From NCBI GenBank assembly GCA_019009955.1, contig CM032232.1, forward strand, positions 135,608,501 through 135,672,500: 64,000 nucleotides of DNA, given 5' to 3'. Of this stretch, positions 36,312 through 46,267 are shown one piece after another (position 1 is the stretch's first letter; each line of letters starts with the position of its first letter). Under the pieces are notes generated by a model that did not search any database, was not told the DNA's origin, and saw nothing but the letters and a program-made list of their open reading frames with translations. The stretch comes from Riptortus pedestris. Its lineage: Eukaryota; Arthropoda; Insecta; Hemiptera; Alydidae. The position numbers and the translations under genes were made by a program.

Positions 36312-36419
36312 GAATTCTTGGCTACCATTAATCAATTCACTCATTTTTGTTTCTATGGTTACTGGCTGACTTTACCCGCCAGGCATGGGAATGCTTGGTA
36401 AACAATTCTCTGACTTGCA

Positions 36420-36560
36420 GGGCTAGTAGAAGGTCCTATAGAACGAGATGTTAGATTAGTTGCCTTCTTGAACTAAAATTTCTCCTGATGAGACGTCATG
36501 GAACGCGAAACTAGTAGAGATAAAAATGGATTTTACTAGTCATTTGAGGTTTTCATTTTT
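36420..36560 (+). repeat. Dispersed repeat tail carrying a hammerhead-like motif
   Basis: AGAAGGTCCTATAGAA at about 36428 and CTAGTAGAGATAAAAATGGA at 36511 recur at 59580 and 59664. At 36481-36520 the order is TCTC, CTGATGA (36485-36491), a stem-loop, GAAA (36507-36510), CTAGTA and GAGA. TCTC and GAGA pair as stem I. ACTAGT is a palindrome, which would let two molecules share stem III, as in known minimal hammerheads. The coding part of the element is not seen. Confidence 0.5.
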
Positions 36561-36599
36561 TTCCGCCCTATAATAGTTAAGTTAAGTTAAATAGGCCAT

Positions 36600-37985
36600 A
36601 TTATCACAACACATATATACTGTTTGTGAGGTTTCGGTGTACTAATTCTCTAGTGCCCTCAATTATTTAATGATTCAATTCAAAAACATAGACTGAATCG
36701 GGCATTAGAAAATAGTAGTGAAAAGAAAAAAACGGAAATATCTTTGACTAAACTTCGAATGTTGTAAAACCTATATCCTTTGTTATGTAATGTTCTACAA
36801 TTGTTGTGGCTTCTTACAGTTTTCTCTAAAAGAGATATAATAGGAGTTATTTGTATTTTTGGGTACTTGCACTCAAAGAATTTCAATATAAACTATTTTA
36901 TCAATAAAGAAATGGGTTTAAGCTGGAAGATGTGTTTACACAGTGTTCCAATAATGGGGACAGAATGTGAAATGATGTATTTTGTGCCCAATTGCAGCGT
37001 GTAAGAAATTTTATTAATGCATTTTGCCCCTGATTGGACGGATTATCAGCTGTTTAGTTCAACCAATTTCTCATTTTTGGCGGGAAAACGTGTTCATATC
37101 TATCCGTCGACGACTTGCGTTTCAAACCACTTTTCGTTTCTTATCATAGCATTTATCGATAATAGCGATTGTAGAGTAAGAAGAGCGATCCCGCCGGCCT
37201 TGAACCTATTCGATGCTTCTAGTCCAGTTCTGCCGTGAATATCAAGAGATCCGATTAATATGCTCGCCCCATCCGGAGCCAGACATCCCTGGGGACTTAC
37301 CATACGCCATCTTACCTAATACTTAGTAATTCAATATAAAACATTGATGAATTACTCATGATACATTCAATTAAAATCTAAAAGGCTAATTGTATACGTT
37401 TAAATAAATCGTTCCCTTTGAGCGATTTGTAGTAATTGACATTTCGAAATACGGTCTCAGGATTCCTAGCATTGCTTGCAAAAACTTTACTTATATATAT
37501 GCCAGCTGCATCTCTGAGTTACCAGAGACAACTTTAAATAGTACAAATTGTTTTTTTATTAGGGGCTATAGAATTAATACTAGTTAGAACATGTTTTTTT
37601 AAAAATATTAATCTTATAATTCGCATTTAGAATAATATCACAATATTATATTATTAATTTCAATTAGCTCCAAAAAATTTATATATTCTTTATAAAATTG
37701 TCTCAAGTTCATTGAATATATTTTATAACTCAACCAATTTACTAATTGTATATAACAAATTATTTTTTGGTTGATAATCTAATTAAGAGTCTTTATAAAA
37801 ACTAAATATATAACATGCAATTTTAATTTTTTTGGCAGGCTTTGTTATTACTCTTGTAGTTATTAAATGTTAACATGTTTTATAAACGATGAGAAACTTG
37901 TCTCCACCTTATTGAGTCAGTATATCTGATCGTAAAGATAAGAACCACTAGAAGTGTCCGTGATTCTGTAGCATGTAAAGAATAT
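36600..37985. other. Intron stretch, unique AT-rich DNA
   Basis: No gene recognised. Near 36660-36860 weak traces of the minus-strand HINE body occur (AACGGAAATATCTTTGAC, TGTTCTACAATTGTTGTGG). Overlapping open frames at 36680-37303 lack domains. Confidence 0.4.
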
Positions 37986-37987
37986 TG

Positions 37988-38222
37988 TATTATTATTATT
38001 ATTATTATTTATTAACGTCCACTTTTTGCAACTTAGGCTAATCGGGAGGGGTTATCTACAGGTTACCACCCTTTTCTAGCCAGGGTGGGATTTTAGGATG
38101 TCATTTAATGAATTCCGTCACTAAATAATTTCCTTTGCCCAGGCAAGAATCGAACTCGCCACTCTAGGTTTACCATGTGAGATAAAGGTCAACGCTTTAA
38201 CTTGCATGGCTAACCTGAGCCC
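37988..38222 (-). repeat. tRNA-derived SINE with (TTA)n tail
   Basis: On the minus strand: GGGCTCAGGTTAGCCATGCA (A-box region), GAGTTCGATTCTTGCC (B box), body CCCACCCTGGCTAGAAAAGG, and a tail ending in (TAA)n at 37988-38013. It is about 210 bp without the tail. An RNA polymerase III internal promoter is expected from the A and B boxes. Confidence 0.82.
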
Positions 38223-38899
38223 AATATTATTGTATTATTAATATTTTATTTTGTTTCTTGTAAACATGTGCATATTAATTTTTGTAAACTATTTTTCTCA
38301 CTTTAATATTTATAGTAAAGGCTGAATTCATTCTTTCATTTATATTTGATAATGAGTTATTTTTTGACCGAGTTTTATAACAAGAGTCACTTAGTGGGTT
38401 AGTGATGGCGAAAAACTAATGAATAAAATAAATTGAAGTTAGTATTAAATTAGGGAAAATTGTATAGAACAAAAATTGTCTGAAATAATTTTATCAAGAA
38501 ACAGCTGCTTTCAAACAGCCGCTCTTTTTTAGCCCAATCACAACATTAGCCATTAACTTTCCTGAGCAAAATATTTGATAGTAATTGTAAAAGTGATATA
38601 GTTATTTAAATTCTGAAACTCTGATTCTAACTGGAACAAATCTTCAATAAAACCACTCAAGTAAATTATATATGGATAAGATGTAATTAATATGTATTAT
38701 ATATGGTGTATATGTCGTGCAATAAAAAGTAATTTAATTGTTGAAATTAGTGCTAAGGAAGTGTCCAATGTTTAGCTTTAAATTTGACAATTATGTTTCT
38801 TCAAAATAGTAACAATAAAAATGCTCTTAACATCTTAAATTAAAAACTCTAACAAGACAATACACTTTCACTCTTTATTGCAAAAATATCAAGTTATTG

Positions 38900-39086
38900 A
38901 TTAACTTCCATTTTGTGTTACTGTAACTTATTGTGATGGGTTATCAATAAGTTACACTTTTCAAGCCAGGGTACTACTGACAAAGTCCTTAAATAAATTT
39001 CTAACGATAAGGTGGGAATAGAACTCATGACTATAAATTAACCAAGTTTAGACCAACTCCTTAACTCACTTGGCTTACATGAGGCC
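38900..39086 (-). repeat. tRNA-derived SINE, diverged
   Basis: The same family as 37988-38222. GGGCCTCATGTAAGCCAAGTG and GAGTTCTATTCCCACC are the boxes on the minus strand, the second with a substitution in the B box. Confidence 0.65.
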
Positions 39087-39229
39087 CTAAAATATTGAAG
39101 GCGCAGAAAGATGTTCCCGTACTCTTTCGTGATCTTTTATATGAACATTAATTAAAGAATTAATTAACCGGCTCCAATTTTCATTTTGCTTTGCAAAGGA
39201 CCAGTATAAGCTGTTGAAAGAGTCGAAGA

Positions 39230-39412
39230 GACACCAACGAAAAGTTATGTTTTCCCATTGCTTTCTGCACTAGACAAGCAACATATGACGATTGCCAGTT
39301 CTGCTTCATTATATGTACTTCACTACAAATTTTTACTTAATTAGTTGGTAACAAAATAAATTCCTATTGCCTATATGGGAATCAAACACACGGCTCTACC
39401 TGAGTCCCAAAA
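39230..39412 (-). repeat. Mixed SINE fragments
   Basis: GTTTTCCCATTGCTTTCTGCACTAGACAAG at 39250-39279 (landmark) recurs in part near 7950 and 40475. At 39338-39412, AACAAAATAAATTCCTATTGCC and GGGAATCAAAC match the B-box side of the tRNA SINE. Both are partial. Confidence 0.4.
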
Positions 39413-40053
39413 CAGAAATATCAAAACATGTCTATATCAAAACACGACGCAAAGGTGACCAGTTGTCATAAAATATATTGCATTTACCTTAGGCTGAGAG
39501 CATTCTGTCAGAATATTCAGAAAAAACACGATCAAAACAACACCCTAGAAGAAAGTATTTCCACACGATTTCAAATCGACAAACAACAGTTTTAAAGTTC
39601 AATAGGATACCCTTTACATACGTATTTCTCGTAGGAAACGTTTAGCAAAATGAACAACATTCAGCAAGGATGTCGTGGGGAAAGAAAATGGTTGCAAATG
39701 AAAGAAATAGAGTGGAAACTTCTGCTCTGAGGTCTGCGTCAAAACTGTTCCAGTCCGTGGAAAGTAGGTTAGCTTATGGACCAATATTTCAATTGAGGAA
39801 AATGAGATTCTTCGTCTCCGTGTCACTTGAAGGACCACGGACTGCCACACGGATATGGTGGGAGTACGAGAAAAAACCTATGGAAAATGTTAGGAGTCTT
39901 CATTAATGACTAAATAAGTAATTTAAACTAACTCAAGTTCAAATGAAGTAATCCAGTCTTATATGTTTGTAAAATGAAATTTTATTGCCCAGAATTGTCA
40001 GTGAAAAGAAGTCTATTATTTTTTTAGAGCAATATTTATATACCTAAGTTTTC

Positions 40054-40106
<53 letters not shown>

Positions 40107-40345
40107 TTCATACTCACACACACGCAACACACACACACACACACACACACATTTTTTGTTTTGTTTCAAAGCCTGCACAAATAACCATAAAGCAATCTAC
40201 TATTGTTGACAAATGTAACGGTCTCCTACAGTGTGTTCTGAAGGTAATTCCGCCTGTCTGTCCACCTGCCGACTGACTATGTATAATTTTAAGTGTTCTG
40301 TTCGAGCAGAAATTCATTAATCTTGGATATTGATTGATTATGAAA

Positions 40346-40395
<50 letters not shown>

Positions 40396-40419
40396 TTATA
40401 TAGTTTTAGTTTTTACAAG
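39413..40419. other. Intron stretch with (TA)n and (CA)n microsatellites
   Basis: (TA)n at about 40060-40102, (CA)n at about 40122-40150 and (TA)n at about 40350-40394. Opposed open frames of 78 codons at 39614-39906 have no recognisable domain. No gene. Confidence 0.45.
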
Positions 40420-40620
40420 CTACATTCCGTAAATGATCTCATGAACAGGAAACCAGATCATCACGAAGGACTTGCAGTGGTTTTCCATTGCCTTCTGCAC
40501 GTGACCACCCAGCAATAAAGGCATCATCAGGAAATTTCCAGTGAAACAAAGCTCTTACACTTGTTGTTTCGATCATTCTGGCCCTGAAGAAGGAAGGGGT
40601 ACAAAACTATTTGCAGAAAA
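40420..40620 (-). repeat. Dispersed repeat, probable second SINE-like family
   Basis: On the minus strand GTGCAGAAGGCAATGGAAAA and CCACTGCAAG form a conserved core, of which versions occur at about 39250, 7960, 53005 and 55675. CTGATGATGCC precedes it. I cannot define the ends. Confidence 0.35.
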
Positions 40621-40707
40621 AAAAAACTCCTCTATTTGACGGATACAGAACTTTTTTTAGTAGACGCCAAACCGTCGTTTATTATCAATAGGCAATTATC
40701 ATTATTT

Positions 40708-40875
40708 ACTCGCTTAGAGCGGCGAATTCGATTCTCGTCTAGGGAATAGGAATTTATTTAGTGAAGAACTCATTAAATAAAATCCTTATCCCTTACCTGA
40801 CTAGAAAATTGTGGAAACCCCTACAGATAACCCCTCCCCATTAGCCTTAGTAGCACAAAGTGGACGTTAGTAACT
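40708..40875 (+). repeat. tRNA-derived SINE, plus-strand copy
   Basis: GCGGCGAATTCGATTCTCGTC carries the B box. It is followed by AATAGGAATTTATTTAGTG, GATAACCCCTCCCCATTAGC and CAAAGTGGACGTTAGTAAC, the family body and end. The A-box end is lost. It is the only copy in gene orientation. Confidence 0.65.
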
Positions 40876-41689
40876 AACAATTACATTATTATATACTTTT
40901 TTTCTCTTACTGTAACTAAGTTACTTAATATTCTTCAATAGGTTAATTATTGAGGGAGAAATATAGATTGGAACATTCAGATAACTAGATATTTTTCTTG
41001 CGCTTGGATAATCCGTTTGTTTTACTTAGCCGTAATGGGTTTTTTACTCGGAACTCTCCGAGTCCACTGATCTTCAGATACCCTATTCTCACTTTATCCT
41101 GTTTTATTAATGCAATTCCTCGAGGATAAATGATACTACAAGGATGCAGAGAAGGCGATTTGTACACATCGCGCTAATCCACCTGTTTTAAGAGGTCCGT
41201 AGCCCCGTAGGCCGACCGTGGTTCACCCAGACAGCTGACATATCTCCCACCGGCTGTACCATATGGCCGGCGAAGGTCTTACGAACATTTGTCAACTTAA
41301 GCAGTTTGTCCGCGTATCCTCGCCTCATCCCTTTAATTCAGTTTTTTTTTTTTTATTTCTTTTTAGTCCTTAGACTATTTCCAATTAATCTTACCTGACC
41401 TCGTCTACTTATTTACATGAAATGCCTGCCAAAATAGCCATAAATATATACTAACATATAGCGGTCTTGGGAATAAATTAGACAAATAGTATCTCACATA
41501 TATGAATTATAGCCAGAGTTCATTATACTTCTATAAATTCTGAAAAAATGCCAATTATTAAAGTCATTTCATCCAACATTTAATTTTATGGAGATTTCTT
41601 TTAACTTACTCAGTTCCATAATTTCAACAACTTCATTACTCATATATAATCCTTTTAATTTATTAATATTTTACTACGCCTTATAATTT
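40876..41689. other. Intron stretch, unique DNA
   Basis: No gene. A short GC-rich patch lies at about 41190-41285 (CCCCGTAGGCCGACCGTGG, CATATGGCCGGCGAAGG), without a repeat match. Confidence 0.4.
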
Positions 41690-42296
41690 ATATTTATAAT
41701 TCAATATACGCCACCAAATCCTAGACAAATGGCAATCAGAATGGACGAAAGTATATAACCAACTCCGCAGTATCAAAAGTACTATTAAGGAGTGGCCTTC
41801 GAGCCATAGGAGTACTAGACGGGAGGAAGTAGTTCTTGCCAGACTCAGGATCGGCCACACATACCTGACACATAGACACTTAATGACAAGGACTGATAGC
41901 CCTATATGCAAATACTGCAACACCTTACCACAAAACACATATGTAGTGACAGACTGCATCCAACGATAAAACCTTGATAAACCCTACGATATGATAGACC
42001 TATCAGCAGACAACACAGATACTAACACATCTAAAACATATAAGTATTCACCAATACATATAGAATAAAAATACAATAGATCTACAGCATACTTACAAAT
42101 ATTTAAAAACGATTATTATATTCTAATACGCAAGGTACGGACGGATAAGAGAAAACCTCAGATATTTAAGGAATATTTTCCATACTATTTACACAAGTAC
42201 AACATCAAGGTTTACATGAATGAATAAATATATTATTCTAAATAGAGATCATGGTAACCACCTTTGATGTGGGGCACAAACAAAATTAAAAAAAAA
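41690..42296 (+). pseudogene. 5'-truncated non-LTR retrotransposon (LINE), C-terminal coding end and 3' UTR
   Basis: The frame from about 41704 reads IRHQILDKWQSEW, then RREEVVLARLRIGHTYLTHR and CKYCNTLPQNTYVVTDC, and stops at TAA (about 41967-41969). The block R-L-R-x-G-H-T-x-L-T-H followed by C-x2-C...C is the conserved end of the reverse transcriptase ORF in Jockey-like and related insect LINEs, after RNase H. Only about 85 codons remain, and the usual H in the zinc-knuckle region is replaced (VVTDC for a typical H-x-L-x-x-C). The rest, to the A-rich run at about 42288, is probably 3' UTR. This is a dead, 5'-truncated insertion. Confidence 0.75.
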
Positions 42297-42528
42297 AATT
42301 AAATTTCATGCGTCACCATTCTTTAGCAATATAAGATATTTCACATAGAATATGACAATTTTTTTAAAAAAATAAAACCCCTTTTATTGTGAGTCCCATG
42401 ACTAAAAGTGAGGGTTTACGTAAAGCCTAAAAAAGAATAAATGGAAATATCTCCGTTAATATTCGAGACAGAGAAAAAGCGTTAGCAATATTTATGAGAA
42501 ATTAAATTGCACCAAGATTAATTATATA

Positions 42529-43164
42529 CACTCAACCGCAAAAAAAAAAAACAAACAAAAAAAAAACCGGACACTTCATATTTGTCGTATTAAAAGCTAA
42601 CTTTCAGCAATGTATTTCTTTATGTGGGTATTCTAGTTATTACAGAGAATGTAAAGTCTAAGTTCATTGAACTAATCCCTTCAGGATTAGTAAACAATTA
42701 GATAAAACTCAGATTAGATTTATTTGTCGTGAAGTTGATCTATTCTAAACTGTAAGTAGTTTTTCGCACATTTAAACATCTTTAATTATTAACCAAGCAT
42801 TTTCTTTAATTAATGTTTTATTTTTATTTCGGTCCAGAATAATGGGTCTTTCAAACTTAGATGGAAGGCCGGAGCTTACGTTACATTGCCGAAATGCTTG
42901 GGGTAGCGAAGTCTACCATTCACTGTAATGAAAATGAAGAATATTTTTTTTTTTAAATGTGTTAATTTAGAATTTTTTTTTATTTTATATTTGTTTCTAA
43001 ATAATCAATAAAAATTATTCACTTTTGGCAGATTTTGTTTAAATAACCTATAGATTAACCAATTATTTTAATTAAAAAAGATTAATATACATATATATTA
43101 AGTATTTAACAAAATTATAAGACTAAATCTAAGTGTCCGGTTTTTTTTTTTTTGCGGTTGAGTT
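42529..43164. mobile_element. Tc1/mariner-superfamily MITE with terminal inverted repeats
   Basis: The left end CACTCAACCGCAAAAAAAA and right end TTTTTTTGCGGTTGAGTT are inverted, followed inward by CCGGACACTT and AAGTGTCCGG. TA dinucleotides flank both ends (42527-42528 and 43165-43166), the target duplication of this superfamily. The 636-bp length is too short for a transposase, so it is non-autonomous. It keeps a transposase remnant at 42861-42960. The poly-A/T part of the repeats is uneven between the ends. Confidence 0.8.
42861..42960 (+). pseudogene. Tc1-like transposase remnant (helix-turn-helix)
   Basis: The frame from the ATG at 42861 reads GRSLRYIAEMLGVAKSTIH, the second helix-turn-helix pattern at the N-terminus of Tc1-like transposases (R-I-A-x-x-L-G-V-S-x-x-T-V). 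A stop (TAG) lies just upstream and the frame runs into a poly-T stretch downstream. Only the DNA-binding patch remains; no DDE catalytic domain is present. Confidence 0.6.
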
Positions 43165-43295
43165 TATAATTTTTCTATCAAACTTATAATAACGGAGATA
43201 TTTTGAATTTTCGATTTCTCGGCCTCTAAATCTCCCCCTCACACCCTGATCCGATTTCAACCGATAACGGAGTGGATGTTAAGTTTTATACAAAA

Positions 43296-43344
<49 letters not shown>

Positions 43345-43352
<8 letters not shown>

Positions 43353-44504
43353 ATGAATAAACATTAATTAGTAATTAGCCAATTTATCCCTAAATAAATA
43401 TTTATTATTTTTAAATTTTTATTAGCACCAAACTTTTTAATATTGCGCCCATTCATAGTTCCTTTATGGGAATTTAGTAAATTTATTTTTAAAATATTAC
43501 GTTGCCTGATACTCTTCCGCGCTTTATAGACATCCGTGAGGAAATTCTATGCCATAAATTAATGCAGTATAAGCTTAATCTAATAAATATTAACTCATGA
43601 TGAAGTAGCATTTAAAACACTTATTTGTTTTAAGCGCGGCTAAAGGGATTCGAACATATCTAAATGGAATTACTTACAACATAAAATAAAAAATTTATAA
43701 AACTAAGTTCTTAAACCTTTTTTTAATTGATTTTAATGCAAATAAAACAAACAAAACAATTAAAGTAAGGTCTCAGCCAGTTAACTCTGGAGACTTTAAT
43801 GCTTCGTTAAAGTTACCATTGAGCACAATTAACTTTATCAGGCGACACGAATACCACTGTTTCTTATTCCTTCATTAACTAATGAAAATTAATAAATTAC
43901 GGGCAATAGATTTTTATTAAGGTGTTAGTTGTGTGTCATGAGACGAAAGAGAGTAAATTGTGTTCATAAGAAAACGTCTATTTGTTTTTTTTTTTTATCA
44001 TCCATAATTTTTTTTATAATCGTTGCCAATATTTGCATTGATAGCATCATTATTTATTTGTCGATTTCCGCAATTTATGGACAATATAATTGATAATTAA
44101 ACTGGAATGATCGAAACAAACACGATATAAACAGAGGAAACAGTAATCCAAACAATTAATAAAAAAAACAGTCATTAACGATTTTGTCATTTCAGAAGAT
44201 ACTACAACTTTATTGAAATTTAATATTTTTTTGTTCCAGTACAATATAAATTAACTGATCCATATAAGGACCTAATTGATTAATAAATGGGATAATTACT
44301 GTTAATTGCTAAAATAAATGTTAATATGCAAAGTATTATGACTTGGATTGTTAAAAAGTAGTAATTTTCTTCAAAGCAAATAGATATTAGCGTTATATTT
44401 TTATATGCTAAGAAATCTATATTCATATTAGTGATTTCCCCTGTGGGCAGATTAATATGTCTTAAAAATACCTAAGAGCAGAACCAATATAACGTTTCAT
44501 TTTG
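43345..44504. other. Intron stretch, very AT-rich unique DNA
   Basis: No gene or clear repeat. The minus-strand open frame of 64 codons at 44050-44244 has no domain. Confidence 0.5.
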
Positions 44505-44900
44505 ACTCTCCAAGATGAAGAAAGGCCTATTTTGCTCATCCAGTTTTCATCAATACTATACTTGATATTTAAACGTTTCTTACAAAACTAATGACAAATT
44601 CGATAATGGATGAAATCGGATCAGGAGGAATGAGAGACAAAACAAGGAGAAAATCGAAATATCTCCGTTTTTATGAGTCGTATCGAAAATGCATTAAAAA
44701 CAATCTTGTAGCAATTTTAATCATCAAGAACTATTGTTTTATACTGGTTTTACCTATCTCGAATATTGCATTAATGTTTGTAAATTAATATATTTGTTAT
44801 CAGCTTTCAGTATATATTATATAATCAATTCTATTTAACAAATTAGAGTTTAACACAGCTAGAATTTGTATTTTCTCATTTTTTCAGTTTCCAACAAACC
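44505..44900 (-). mobile_element. HINE-like repeat, degraded body
   Basis: Minus-strand landmarks: TTTAAACGTTTCTTACAAAAC, GATGAAATCGGATCAGGAGG, AAATCGAAATATCTCCG and TATGAGTCGTATCGAAAATGC, then a TTTTCAGTTTCC block near the 5' side. Both termini are lost. Confidence 0.5.
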
Positions 44901-45390
44901 CCGACTTCAAGGTAGTAGGAAGAATTGGCTGAATATTTGATTTATGAAAAAAATGTATAGAACAATAATTGTAGAGCATCAACTCTTTGTTCTAATATTA
45001 ATTAAAGAACTTCATATATGGCAGATGTTTTCATACGGAAATTAAATACTTTCAAAAATGTTCAATTATTAAATAAAAACTCTAAATATTTGCCATAAAT
45101 ATCGGTCTAAAATAATTTTTGATAAGGTGATTTTTCTCATCATTTATAAAGCTTGTCATCCTTTAATAACTTTACACGTCAACAAATAAAAACAAACGTA
45201 TGTATTAGAGTTGTAAAAAAAAAATTGTACATATTTAGAGTTGTATTAAGATATTTAATGAAACTAATTTAATGTATAAGATTATTTAAATTGATGAATT
45301 TTATACTATGTACTCTTAGAATTTATTATATAACTATGAACGTAATTCAATAATTTGTTAATAATTTAATTGACATAATATTAATTAATT

Positions 45391-45610
45391 TAATTATTTA
45401 TTAACGTCCACTTTTTGCAACTATAGCTGATTGGGACGGGTTATCTACAGGTTACCACCTTTTCTAGCCAGGGTGGGACTAAGGATTTTATTTAATGAAT
45501 TCCGTCACTAAATAAATTCCTATTGCCCAGGCGGGAATTGAAGTCACCACTCTAGCTTTGCCATTTGAGATAAAGGTAAACGCTTTAACTCACATGGCTA
45601 ACCGGAGCCC
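45391..45610 (-). repeat. tRNA-derived SINE
   Basis: On the minus strand GGGGCTCCGGTTAGCCATGTG begins the element, with a B box near 45535 (CAATTCCCGCCTGGGCAATAGG; the C of TTCGA is changed). The body CCCACCCTGGCTAGAAAAGG and a TAA-rich tail follow. It ends 16 bp before the next HINE copy. Confidence 0.78.
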
Positions 45611-45626
45611 CGACATAATATTAAAA

Positions 45627-46094
45627 AAAGTCCGTCACGCAGGGGCTGCGTAAACTAAGCAGATTTCTCAGCGTGAAGTTCTACAATAGAGAAATCTCCA
45701 TACGAGAGCCAAACAGTTACGGAAATGGCCGACCTAGCTTTTGGCGGGAAACTAACTCGTGCGTTACCGCCCACATTTAATAAAAATGCAAATATCTCGG
45801 TTAATATTCAAGATAAAGAATACATACAACAACAATATTTAACGTACAACAACAACACAACAATATTTATAGTAAATTTAATTTGCAATAAGATTGGTTC
45901 TGTACAAGTTTTTGATCCGACGTATGGTAACGGGGATATTTCGAATTTTCGAAAATCCCCTCTCCCACTGGCCCGATTTCAGCCGTTAACGAACTTGATT
46001 TGTCTTTTTGCATAAAACGTTTAAATATCGAGTTTGGCAACGATCAAACAAAAATTGCGACCGCTAGAGCGTTAACAGACAAATACACACACAC

Positions 46095-46145
<51 letters not shown>

Positions 46146-46267
46146 TTGAACGGACCTCATTTTCGTCATCTCCTGGGTAGGATCGATGGACATTTGAAGA
46201 CATTTTTCGAAAATCGCGTCTTGAGTACGACCTCAGTAGCTGATTTCCCTTAAGGGAAATCTGCTAA
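45627..46267 (+). mobile_element. HINE-like repeat, full-length short form
   Basis: A 641-bp copy with 5' end AAAGTCCGTCACGCAGGGGC, AAATGGCCGACCTAGCTTTTGGC, a small tandem AACAACAACA-type expansion at about 45825-45870, (CA)/(TA)n at about 46085-46140, and an intact 3' hairpin TTTCCCTTAAGGGAAATC. A 96-codon open frame in it is the repeat. Confidence 0.88.

Larger units (their letters stand above)
42385..43344 (+). mobile_element. HINE-like repeat split by a Tc1/mariner-type MITE
   Basis: The left part (about 42385-42528) has AAATGGAAATATCTCCG, TTAATATTCGAGACAGAG and CACCAAGATTAATTATATA. The right part (43165-43344) has TTCTATCAAACTTATAATAACGG, GATCCGATTTCAACCGATAACGG and TTTTATACAAAACGCATATA. 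It ends in (TA)n; the 3' segment is missing. The two parts join collinearly once 42529-43164 is removed. Confidence 0.65.

Noticed and set aside
39614..39906. Opposed 78-codon frames as a gene pair
   Set aside because: No domain, no splice or promoter support, and both-strand openness suggests chance.
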